NCBI GenBank assembly: GCA_028877045.1
Contig: JAGWPQ010000341.1
Location: 1 to 6,133 of the forward strand
Direction: 5' to 3'
DNA length: 6,133 nucleotides
Source: Bacteroidota bacterium
GTDB taxonomy: Bacteria > Bacteroidota > Bacteroidia > Chitinophagales > Chitinophagaceae
The notes under the pieces were generated by a model, which was not told the DNA's origin, did not search any database, and worked only from the letters and a program-made list of their open reading frames with translations. The position numbers and the translations under genes were made by a program. Shown one piece after another: positions 1 to 5,522 of the stretch. The number at the start of each line of letters is the position of its first letter. Position 1 is the first letter of the stretch.

Positions 1-134
1 CAACAGGAAGCCCTTATAAAGTAATGGGTCTGCAATTGAAATTCCAGTTTAACTGTCGCGATTATGGTGTAACAAGCACCAGCATTGCCGATAACATAAA
101 CATCGAATGCAACATGAATTTCAATAACAAATAA
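1..134 (+). CDS. C-terminal end of a probable YceI-family protein (5' partial)
   Basis: This is the last 43 codons of a gene that begins left of the window. The frame starts at base 3 and ends with TAA at 132-134. The peptide reads as alternating beta-strands, with GLQLKFQFNCRDYGV followed by SIADNINIECNMNF. That resembles the final strands of the YceI lipocalin-like barrel, which typically ends with a 'v.d.v.i.v.l' strand. YceI proteins are secreted or periplasmic and several bind isoprenoid chains such as quinones. The next gene starts only 23 bp after this stop, so the two are probably co-transcribed. A cytochrome-like lipoprotein and a DUF5777 barrel downstream are partners I associate with YceI genes in Bacteroidota, which supports the call. 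With so few residues visible, another small beta-barrel protein cannot be excluded. Confidence 0.5.
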   Translation, partial: TGSPYKVMGLQLKFQFNCRDYGVTSTSIADNINIECNMNFNNK

Positions 135-157
135 TTACAGTTCTAAAATTAATTATC

Positions 158-541
158 ATGAAACGAATCACTATATATTCCAGTTTCCTGGTGTTCCTTT
201 TATTTGCTCTTACGGGTTGTTACAGAGATATCATATATCCTGCTACTGCCGTTGACCCAAATGGACCACCACAATTTGTAAGCTTTAAAGCAGACCTCAT
301 TCCTCTATTCGCCAATAACTGCGCAAAAGCAACATGCCATGTATCAGGTAGTGTAAAACCTTACCTAACATCAGATGTTGCGTATGCACAATTAACCGGT
401 GGTGGATTTGTGAATATCCTTGTTCCCAATCAAAGTATCATTTACCAAATGATAAATGGCGATATGCAGCCCAATATTCCATCTGCAAAAGACAGACAAA
501 AAATATATGACTGGATACGCAATGGCGCACCAAATAATTAA
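158..541 (+). CDS. Cytochrome c-like lipoprotein with a CX4CH haem motif
   Basis: This 127-residue protein has a type II signal peptide: a hydrophobic stretch at residues 6-17 and lipobox L18-T-G-C21, so it is predicted to be a lipoprotein anchored in the envelope. The mature part resembles small planctomycete/Bacteroidota-type cytochrome c domains. It has 'FKADLIPLFANNC' (residues 43-55), then C55-X4-C60-H61 as a probable covalent haem site with H61 as axial ligand. Near the C-terminus, GDMQPNIP (residues 101-108) offers M103 as the likely second axial ligand, followed by a closing helix 'I..WI.NGAPNN' (residues 116-127) typical of these domains. The spacing is four residues between the cysteines rather than the usual two. 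It sits 21 bp before the DUF5777 gene and 23 bp after the YceI-like gene, so all three are probably one operon. Electron transfer is inferred from the motif; the redox partner is unknown. The start at 158 gives a complete signal peptide; no clear Shine-Dalgarno sequence is visible. Confidence 0.8.
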   Translation: MKRITIYSSFLVFLLFALTGCYRDIIYPATAVDPNGPPQFVSFKADLIPLFANNCAKATCHVSGSVKPYLTSDVAYAQLTGGGFVNILVPNQSIIYQMINGDMQPNIPSAKDRQKIYDWIRNGAPNN

Positions 542-562
542 GAGATTTTTAAATTAAATAAA

Positions 563-1528
563 ATGAAAAATATTATAAAAAGCCGCTTATTAGTTGGTAC
601 AGCATTAAGCTTCTTTCTGCTTACATTAAGCAGTTCATTGATGGCACAAACCGATAGTGTTGCGGCTGCCCCTGAAATCAAAACCGTAAAACCTGCAAAG
701 CCTGTTAAAAACACTTTTAACAGCACTTTCCTTATAGATAATCAATCAGTCATGGTTCCTGTAAAAGGCGCTATTGAAATGGTTATTCAACACCGTTTTG
801 GCACCATCAACAATGGTTATAAAGATATGTATGGTTTATTTGCCCCGTCAAATATGAGACTTGGTGTTACATATTCTCCAATAAAAAATTTAAGTATTGG
901 TGGCGGCTTAACAAAATATAATTTGTTATGGGATATTGAAGCCAAATACGCCATCATCAAACAAACGCCCGGAAAATATCCGGTAAGCATTACTTACTAT
1001 GCGAATATGGATTTTGATACCAGAGAAAATGTGGACAGCAGCTTGTTTAAATATAACTCTCAGCGCTACGCGTTTTTTAACCAAATAATCATTGCACGAA
1101 AAATCAATGAACGTTTATCTGTTCAGGTAGCACCAAGTATTTCGCATCAAAATGCAGTGAGTGGTTTTTATACCAAGAAAGACAGCACAGGTACTTCAAC
1201 TTTTCAGAGAATGAAATTCGATCATTTTGCAGTTGCTGTTTCTGCAAAATACAGTATCACATCCAACACAGCTTTGATAGTTGATTACAATCAGCCTCTC
1301 ACAAAACACAACACCAATAATCCCTGTCCAAGTTTATCTTTTGGTGCAGAAATGCATACCAGCGGACATACTTTCCAGATATTCTTTACAAACTATTATT
1401 TCCTGAGTCCGCAACAAAACAACTTGTACAACCAAAATGCGCCTTTTACTTACACAAAGGATGCAGCAGGGAATACCGTACAGGGCGGAAAGTTTTTACT
1501 TGGATTTAATATCACAAGATTATGGTGA
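563..1528 (+). CDS. DUF5777-family outer-membrane beta-barrel protein
   Basis: The product has 321 residues. It has a signal peptide (basic start, hydrophobic core at residues 9-25) with a probable signal peptidase I site after L26-M-A28, leaving Q29 first. A Pro/Ala/Lys-rich linker follows (residues 34-50), then a beta-rich domain. Its most recognisable block is residues 71-106, with IQHRFG, a G-x2-D-x2-G stretch, FAPSN, then RLGVTYSP. This matches my memory of DUF5777, a family of Bacteroidota barrel proteins of unknown function. Alternating hydrophobic strands continue to the end, and the protein finishes in 'GFNITRLW'. A terminal aromatic residue is typical of proteins inserted by the BAM complex, so an outer-membrane location is likely. 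The gene follows the cytochrome-like lipoprotein by 21 bp, suggesting an envelope complex or pathway. The transported or bound substrate cannot be told from the sequence. Confidence 0.8.
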   Translation: MKNIIKSRLLVGTALSFFLLTLSSSLMAQTDSVAAAPEIKTVKPAKPVKNTFNSTFLIDNQSVMVPVKGAIEMVIQHRFGTINNGYKDMYGLFAPSNMRLGVTYSPIKNLSIGGGLTKYNLLWDIEAKYAIIKQTPGKYPVSITYYANMDFDTRENVDSSLFKYNSQRYAFFNQIIIARKINERLSVQVAPSISHQNAVSGFYTKKDSTGTSTFQRMKFDHFAVAVSAKYSITSNTALIVDYNQPLTKHNTNNPCPSLSFGAEMHTSGHTFQIFFTNYYFLSPQQNNLYNQNAPFTYTKDAAGNTVQGGKFLLGFNITRLW

Positions 1529-1551
1529 TAAAGAAAAAGATCTGATGTAGA

Positions 1552-1565
1552 TTTATTGCAATAAA
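1552..1565. promoter_or_regulatory. 14-bp perfect palindrome overlapping a promoter-like -7 box
   Basis: TTTATTGCAATAAA reads the same on both strands and lies in the non-coding gap after the DUF5777 gene. It overlaps TAGATTTA (1548-1555), which differs from the Bacteroidota -7 consensus TAnnTTTG only in its last base. No TTTG or TTG -33 element is visible at the expected distance. A repressor or activator site for the 1645 lipoprotein gene is possible. In such AT-rich DNA chance is a real alternative. Confidence 0.3.
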
Positions 1566-1589
1566 CTTCGAGAGTTGTAGTTGCATCAT

Positions 1590-1625
1590 AAAAGGCCTTT
1601 TAATAATTTTATTAAAGGGTCTTTT
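1590..1625 (+). terminator. Long hairpin: terminator of the upstream operon, or attenuator of the next gene
   Basis: The 17-base arms at 1590-1606 (AAAAGGCCTTTTAATAA) and 1609-1625 (TTATTAAAGGGTCTTTT) pair completely as RNA if two G-U pairs are allowed. The innermost pairs would open to give a workable loop. The left arm begins with an A-tract and the right arm ends with UUUU, the usual form of a rho-independent terminator. The short A/T flanks would also let it act on transcripts from the other side. It lies 61 bp after the DUF5777 stop and ends only 19 bp before the ATG at 1645. It may therefore also sit in the leader of the next gene. Confidence 0.75.
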
Positions 1626-1644
1626 GCTATAAATATCAGGAAAA

Positions 1645-2148
1645 ATGAAAACGATCATTTCTAATTTAATCATGGTGGCTTTAAGTTCATTTTATATTTC
1701 TTGTAATGAACATCCCAAACATGATAAAGTAATATCTGCTACCGATACACTCATCAGTAAACATGGCAATAAGCCCGGCTCAAGTTTTTCAGACACTTTG
1801 GTCATTAAAAATGCAGCGGCTGTATTTTATGATCCCGATTCTGCTCAATTAGAAAAAATAAAGAAGCTTAACAAACCCATGGAATTCAGCAGCCTCATAC
1901 ATCAGAATTTTTATTTGATGAGAAACGCTAAAATAGTCATATCGAAGTACTGGCATGATCTAAAAATAATTGAAGTAAATAAAATAAGGTATCTGTTGTT
2001 TGTAAAAAAAGATCAGTCCAAAATATTACTTGATTTGAATACCAAGGATGATATCGCAGGGATCATCCTGTTCAATGGAATCAAAGACCCGCAGTTGATA
2101 GATATGATGAATATCGATACCGAATTGAATTTTTATTACAATCATTAG
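1645..2148 (+). CDS. Hypothetical lipoprotein of unknown function
   Basis: I do not recognise this 167-residue protein. It starts with a short basic segment and a hydrophobic stretch (residues 4-18), then 'FYISC' with C20. That fits a lipoprotein signal peptide, although Y17 at the -3 position is less common than Leu. After C20 comes a polar, His/Lys/Asp-containing linker to about residue 50. A mixed alpha/beta domain of about 110 residues follows. It contains FYDPDSAQLEKIKK (residues 61-74), then strands such as KIIEVNKIRYLLFV and KILLDL, and ends 'ELNFYYNH'. No catalytic motif is evident. A weak AGG lies four bases before the ATG. A strong hairpin lies just upstream and no same-operon partner is obvious, so the gene is probably transcribed on its own or by read-through past the hairpin. 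Reading frame and lipobox support a real gene; function is open. Confidence 0.7.
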   Translation: MKTIISNLIMVALSSFYISCNEHPKHDKVISATDTLISKHGNKPGSSFSDTLVIKNAAAVFYDPDSAQLEKIKKLNKPMEFSSLIHQNFYLMRNAKIVISKYWHDLKIIEVNKIRYLLFVKKDQSKILLDLNTKDDIAGIILFNGIKDPQLIDMMNIDTELNFYYNH

Positions 2149-2255
2149 GTCACAGTTTTAAAAAACCTGACAGCGCATACATTTAAAAACCGGTATCACA
2201 AATTGAATATCCGGATTTCTTTCATTTCATTTGGAGTATCTGACCATTGATAGAG

Positions 2256-2284
2256 GGTCTCCGGTTCAAGTCCGGATTCAGACC
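2256..2284 (+). other. tRNA T-arm and 3' acceptor-like fragment (relic or attachment-site remnant)
   Basis: A perfect tRNA T-arm is present: a 5-bp stem TCCGG/CCGGA (2260-2264 with 2272-2276) closing a seven-base loop TTCAAGT, including the invariant TTC, purine, A and the G53-C61 closing pair. Seven acceptor-like bases follow (TTCAGAC, 2277-2283). No matching 5' acceptor strand GTCTGAA, D-arm or credible anticodon arm is found in the 75 bases upstream, so this is not a complete tRNA. GGTCT (2256-2260) can also pair with AGACC (2280-2284), so a plain hairpin is an alternative. A rho-independent terminator starts 11 bp later, the arrangement expected at the 3' end of a real tRNA gene. Confidence 0.4.
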
Positions 2285-2294
2285 TTACCTACAA

Positions 2295-2322
2295 GCCATC
2301 CTTGCTGATGGCGTTTTCTTTT
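2295..2322 (+). terminator. Rho-independent terminator after the tRNA-like fragment
   Basis: A 6-bp GC-containing stem, GCCATC (2295-2300) with GATGGC (2307-2312), encloses the loop CTTGCT and is followed by GTTTTCTTTT. This is a standard intrinsic terminator on the + strand. It could stop transcripts from the 1645 gene, 147 bp upstream, or could originally have ended a tRNA transcript. Confidence 0.75.
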
Positions 2323-2416
2323 AGTACCATTGCATTTTAAATACAACAGGTTTTCTACTTTTCTTTATTATTTTTAATTAGATAATAAAACATTCTTTCT
2401 TAAAATAACTTCAGTG

Positions 2417-2824
2417 ATGAAAAAGCGAATCGCGTTATTTCAAATTTTTCTGGTCGTTTCACTCACACTTTTTTTTTCTGAAAGTGTATTCGCACAGGAT
2501 AAAAAGTTGGTTATCCGAATCGCAAAACTCAAGATCGATCCGGTACAATTGGCGAGTTATAAAGTTGCATTAAAAGAAGAAATGGAGATATCTGTTCGTA
2601 TAGAGCCTGGTGTATTATCCTTATATGCCCTAGCAGATAAATCGGATCCTGCCAGTATCACCATTTTCGAGATTTACGCTAATGAAGATGCCTACAATGC
2701 TCATAGAGAAACAGCTCATTTTAAAAAATATAAAACCGGAACAAAAGATATGGTTAAATCGCTTGAACTTCTGGACACAGATCCTATTGCACTTGATGCA
2801 AAGAAAGATTTAAGTTTGAACTAA
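2417..2824 (+). CDS. Secreted ABM-domain protein (putative quinol monooxygenase-like)
   Basis: The ATG at 2417 is preferred; a GTG codon directly before it (2414) is also in frame but adds only one residue. The 135-residue product has a signal peptide (MKKR, hydrophobic core to about residue 20) with a probable signal peptidase I site after V24-F-A26, so the mature protein begins QDKK. Residues 31-115 look like one antibiotic biosynthesis monooxygenase (ABM) domain, a ferredoxin-like fold that usually works as a dimer. Visible marks are the first strand 'LVIRIAKLKI', the turn E63-P-G65 followed by 'LSLYAL', the strand 'ITIFEIYAN', and 'HRETAHFKKY' (residues 96-105). Such proteins include the quinol monooxygenase YgiN and cofactor-free oxygenases, but many have no proven reaction. 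Export is notable because most characterised members are cytoplasmic. The MFS exporter begins 53 bp downstream, probably in the same transcript. Fold assignment is firm; substrate is unknown. Confidence 0.85.
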   Translation: MKKRIALFQIFLVVSLTLFFSESVFAQDKKLVIRIAKLKIDPVQLASYKVALKEEMEISVRIEPGVLSLYALADKSDPASITIFEIYANEDAYNAHRETAHFKKYKTGTKDMVKSLELLDTDPIALDAKKDLSLN

Positions 2825-2877
2825 CATATCCAATGCAACCATTAAAAGAATGATCACTCATTACATTCAAATAAATA

Positions 2878-4128
2878 ATGAAGAAGAAGATCGGGCAAAA
2901 ACAATTTTATCTCATACTTATCCTGGGATTACTTACTGCCATCGGGCCATTATCTATTGATATGTACTTACCTGCATTCCCGGATATTGCTAAAGGATTG
3001 CATGCACCTGTTTCTTCCGTGATGCTATCATTGTCTTCTTTTTTTATAGGTATCTCTGTAGGACAATTAATCTATGGGCCGTTATTAGAAAGGTTCGGCA
3101 GAAAGAGACCCTTATATTTCGGTTTGGTCATTTATGCACTATCATCACTGGCCTGTGCCACCACAGTAACAGTAGATTCATTAATTATTTACAGGCTCTT
3201 TCAAGCCCTGGGTGGTTGTGTTGGAATGGTTGCAGCAAGGGCAATGGTGAGAGATCTGTTTGCAGTAGAAGATAATGCAAAGATATTTTCTACATTGATG
3301 CTTGTTGTTGCAGTATCTCCCATCATTGCGCCGACCTTAGGCGGATATATCACTGCTTATTTTGGCTGGCGATATATTTTCGGGATACTCATATTTGTGA
3401 TCTTTATTATCATTGCAGGTATATATTTTTTATTACCGGAAAGTAAAAAACCGGACCCTGATTTTTCATTACGACCTGTTTCGATCTTTAAAAGTTATAT
3501 AAGCATTATAAAACATCAGCAATTTGCCATCTATGCTTTTACGGGAGCCATCGCTTACGCAGGACTGTACTCGTACATAAGTGGTTCGCCTTATGTTTTT
3601 ATGGTTCTCTTTAAAGTAAGCGAAAGACATTACGGATGGATATTTACAATTATTGCTGCAGGATTAATTAGCGCAAGTCAATTCAATAATCTATTATTGA
3701 GAAAATATACTTCCGAACAAATAATCAGATCGGCTCTATTTATTCAAAATATAATTGGAATTGTTTTAGTATCCACTTCAATATTTGGTATCAGCGAATT
3801 ATATTCAACCATTATTTTGATATTACTATTCCTGAGTTGTCAGGGATTCATATTCCCAAATGCTTCTGCACTTTCCATGGCAGCATTTGGCCATAATGCA
3901 GGAAGTGCCTCTGCACTAATGGGTTTTATTCAGATGAGTATTGGAGCACTCATGTCGGCCATGGTTAGTTTTTTACATAATGGCACTTCATTATCAATGA
4001 CAGGTATCATGGCAGTTTGTTCAATATCGGCTACGATTATTTTGTCGTTAGGGAGAAGAAGAATTTTAAATAAAGCAAGTAAGATATTAGTTGAAGAAGA
4101 AGATGTGGAAATGATCAGTACATTTTAA
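2878..4128 (+). CDS. MFS multidrug efflux transporter, Bcr/CflA family
   Basis: This 416-residue inner-membrane protein has about 12 hydrophobic segments, the usual length and topology for 12-TM proton-coupled drug antiporters. Diagnostic marks are 'GPLSIDMYLPAFP' in TM1 with D28 (residues 23-35); motif A as 'GPLLERFGRKR' (residues 67-77), where E71 stands at the usual acidic position; 'YRLFQALGG' through 'ARAMVRDLF' (residues 105-128), with the TM4 arginine R106; and the antiporter motif C 'SPIIAPTLGG' (residues 147-156) followed by 'YFGWRYIF'. The second half keeps 'FPNASALSMA' and 'GSASALMGFIQMSIGAL' (residues 326-358), typical of Bcr/CflA. The expected role is proton-driven export of antibiotics or other small toxic compounds; the actual substrate (for example bicyclomycin or chloramphenicol) cannot be read from sequence. 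It lies 53 bp after the ABM gene with no strong terminator between, suggesting co-expression. The start at 2878 gives the standard short cytoplasmic N-terminus. Confidence 0.93.
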   Translation: MKKKIGQKQFYLILILGLLTAIGPLSIDMYLPAFPDIAKGLHAPVSSVMLSLSSFFIGISVGQLIYGPLLERFGRKRPLYFGLVIYALSSLACATTVTVDSLIIYRLFQALGGCVGMVAARAMVRDLFAVEDNAKIFSTLMLVVAVSPIIAPTLGGYITAYFGWRYIFGILIFVIFIIIAGIYFLLPESKKPDPDFSLRPVSIFKSYISIIKHQQFAIYAFTGAIAYAGLYSYISGSPYVFMVLFKVSERHYGWIFTIIAAGLISASQFNNLLLRKYTSEQIIRSALFIQNIIGIVLVSTSIFGISELYSTIILILLFLSCQGFIFPNASALSMAAFGHNAGSASALMGFIQMSIGALMSAMVSFLHNGTSLSMTGIMAVCSISATIILSLGRRRILNKASKILVEEEDVEMISTF

Positions 4129-4178
4129 TAACAACTTCGGATGTCATATTCATACCGGCCTTTAAAAATTAATGAAGT

Positions 4179-4192
4179 TTGATAATTGTCAA
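4179..4192. promoter_or_regulatory. Possible CRP/FNR-family operator upstream of the aldo/keto reductase
   Basis: TTGA-TAATTG-TCAA matches the TTGA-N6-TCAA pattern bound by FNR/CRP-type regulators, and differs at one base from the full FNR site TTGATnnnnATCAA. The near-palindrome extends to 16 bp (4178-4193) with one mismatched pair. Its centre is about 48 bp upstream of the middle of the -7 box at 4230, a spacing compatible with activation. The sequence is short and AT-rich, so it could be chance. Confidence 0.3.
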
Positions 4193-4201
4193 ATAGTTTG
4201 C

Positions 4202-4237
4202 TTTGATCATTTAAAGCCATGCAGTTGTTTAATTTTG
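4202..4237 (+). promoter_or_regulatory. Bacteroidota-type promoter for the aldo/keto reductase
   Basis: TAATTTTG (4230-4237) is an exact match to the Bacteroidota housekeeping -7 consensus TAnnTTTG. TTTG at 4202-4205 could be the -33 element; a second TTTG lies at 4197-4200. The 24-base gap from the nearer TTTG is slightly longer than usual. The box lies 25 bp before the ATG at 4263, giving a short leader. Confidence 0.5.
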
Positions 4238-4262
4238 CTTTTTCACTTTAAAATGAAAGGAT

Positions 4263-5249
4263 ATGCAAAAACGAAAATTAGGGAATAGCAATTTAGAAGT
4301 ATCGGCAATCGGTTTGGGTTGCATGGGAATGAGTTTTTCTTATGTTCCCTTTCCCGAAAAAAAAGATATGATCGCTTTAATTCAGGCAGCTGTTGAAAAA
4401 GGTGTAAACTTTTTTGATACAGCCGAAGTGTATGGCCCGTACACAAACGAAGAATTGGTTGGTGAGGCATTGGCACCTTTTCGTAACGAGGTTGTCATTG
4501 CTACCAAATTTGGTTTTAATATTCAGGATGGAAAAATGGCAGGAGTGAACAGCCATCCCGATAATATTAAGAAAGCAGTGGAGGGATCATTGAAAAGATT
4601 GAATGTTGATGTGATCGATCTTTTATACCAGCATCGTGTTGATCCAAATGTTCCGATCGAAGATGTTGCAGGTATGGTGAAAGATTTAATTCAGCAGGGC
4701 AAGGTTAAACATTTCGGATTATCTGAAGCCGGTGCAAAAACCATTCGTCGTGCTCATGCCGTGCAACCTGTTACAGCATTACAAAGCGAATATTCTTTAT
4801 GGACAAAAGATCCCGAAGTTGAAATATTACCAACATTGGAAGAACTCGGCATTGGCTTTGTTCCATTCAGTCCGCTTGGCAAAGGATTTTTAACAGGTAA
4901 GATGAATACATATACAAAATTCGATAGTTCCGATTTCCGCAGCACACTTCCACGTTTTACAACGGAAGCACTTAATGCAAATTCTGCTTTAGTTGATCTG
5001 CTTGGTGTGATCGCAAAAAATAAAAACGCAACAACAGCTCAAATTGCGTTGGCATGGTTGCTTGCACAAAAACCATGGATCGTTCCTATTCCCGGCACGA
5101 CAAAGTTGAATCGATTGGAAGAAAATATTGGCGCTGCTTTTATTGAACTTACTTCGGATGATCTTAAAGAAATCAATGAAGCCGCATCAAAAATTAAAAT
5201 TCAGGGAGAACGTTATCCTGAAAGTATTTTAAAAATGACTGGGCTCTGA
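4263..5249 (+). CDS. Aldo/keto reductase (AKR13-like, NADPH-dependent)
   Basis: This is a full-length 328-residue cytoplasmic (beta/alpha)8-barrel oxidoreductase that should reduce aldehydes or ketones with NAD(P)H. It opens with 'KLGNSNLEVSAIGLGCMGMS' (residues 5-24). The catalytic tetrad is complete: D52 and Y57 in 'FFDTAEVYGP', K82 in 'IATKFG', and H124 in 'LLYQHRVD'. The block 'KVKHFGLSEAG' (residues 147-157), 'LQSEYSLW' (173-180) and 'FVPFSPLGKGFLTGK' (199-213) are standard barrel strands. The C-terminal cofactor-binding segment 'PIPGTTKLNRLEEN' (residues 275-288) contacts the NADP phosphate in relatives. The sequence fits the large AKR13/YakC-like group; its substrate cannot be fixed. 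The gene follows the MFS exporter by 134 bp and seems to have its own promoter. AAAGG lies only two bases before the ATG, close for a ribosome binding site, but the N-terminus is exactly that of the family. Confidence 0.94.
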   Translation: MQKRKLGNSNLEVSAIGLGCMGMSFSYVPFPEKKDMIALIQAAVEKGVNFFDTAEVYGPYTNEELVGEALAPFRNEVVIATKFGFNIQDGKMAGVNSHPDNIKKAVEGSLKRLNVDVIDLLYQHRVDPNVPIEDVAGMVKDLIQQGKVKHFGLSEAGAKTIRRAHAVQPVTALQSEYSLWTKDPEVEILPTLEELGIGFVPFSPLGKGFLTGKMNTYTKFDSSDFRSTLPRFTTEALNANSALVDLLGVIAKNKNATTAQIALAWLLAQKPWIVPIPGTTKLNRLEENIGAAFIELTSDDLKEINEAASKIKIQGERYPESILKMTGL

Positions 5250-5290
5250 TAATTTTAAAAAGCAAAATCGCTTATTACTAATTCATATTC

Positions 5291-5313
5291 CCTCACAATT
5301 TTTTTGTGTGAGG
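5291..5313 (+). terminator. Hairpin after the aldo/keto reductase (weak terminator candidate)
   Basis: A perfect 7-bp stem, CCTCACA (5291-5297) with TGTGAGG (5307-5313), encloses a T-rich nine-base loop, 41 bp after the reductase stop codon. The bases after it (CTCAACG) are not U-rich, so it is not a classical intrinsic terminator. It may instead protect the mRNA 3' end or work with the next hairpin. Confidence 0.4.
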
Positions 5314-5361
5314 CTCAACGTGTCCATCCATCAATATATTCTGCAAATAGGTTTTTCTGTT

Positions 5362-5403
5362 GGCACACTATATTCGGCAACATTTTGCTTGGGTGCCTTT
5401 TTT
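5362..5403 (+). terminator. Possible second terminator, compound stem followed by T6
   Basis: GGCAC (5362-5366) can pair with GTGCC (5393-5397). Inside, GCAA (5377-5380) can pair with TTGC (5385-5388) around a four-base loop. A run of six T (5398-5403) directly follows the outer stem. The rest of the interval from the reductase stop to 5523 is AT-rich and shows only a poor -7-like TAATTTTA at 5495-5502, with no -33 partner. Confidence 0.35.
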
Positions 5404-5522
5404 GGGGATTAAAGCTAATGTCAATAAAATCATAAAATATCCTTTTCTAATCAACTTATAATCTCAAAAATCGTCCAATACATCAACTGCAAATTAATTT
5501 TATATCACAAAAAAAGACCTAT

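Noticed and set aside
538..726. 62-codon open frame on the - strand
   Set aside because: It overlaps the start and signal peptide of the well-supported DUF5777 gene in antisense, and its protein resembles no family. It is a shadow frame.
2205..2284. A complete tRNA gene ending at the T-arm
   Set aside because: The 5' acceptor strand, D-arm and a valid anticodon stem-loop could not be found at the expected distances, so only a 3' fragment is claimed.
2849..2862. Small hairpin AATGA-TCAC-TCATT between the ABM and MFS genes
   Set aside because: The stem is five AT-rich base pairs with no T-tract, too weak to be called a terminator. The two genes are better treated as linked.
2850..2880. ATG at 2850 as an alternative start for the MFS transporter or a leader peptide
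   Set aside because: It is out of frame with the transporter and its short frame shows no leader-peptide pattern. The ATG at 2878 gives the normal family N-terminus.
4253..4288. Tiny frame beginning with the ATG at 4253, overlapping the reductase start
   Set aside because: It encodes only 11 residues, has no ribosome binding site and is not in frame with the reductase, so a regulatory upstream peptide is unsupported.
4243..4476. 77-codon open frame on the - strand
   Set aside because: It lies antisense to the start of the aldo/keto reductase, whose family motifs are unmistakable, and its low-complexity peptide shows no domain.
4754..4945. 63-codon open frame on the - strand
   Set aside because: It is fully antisense to conserved barrel strands of the aldo/keto reductase and has no recognisable features.
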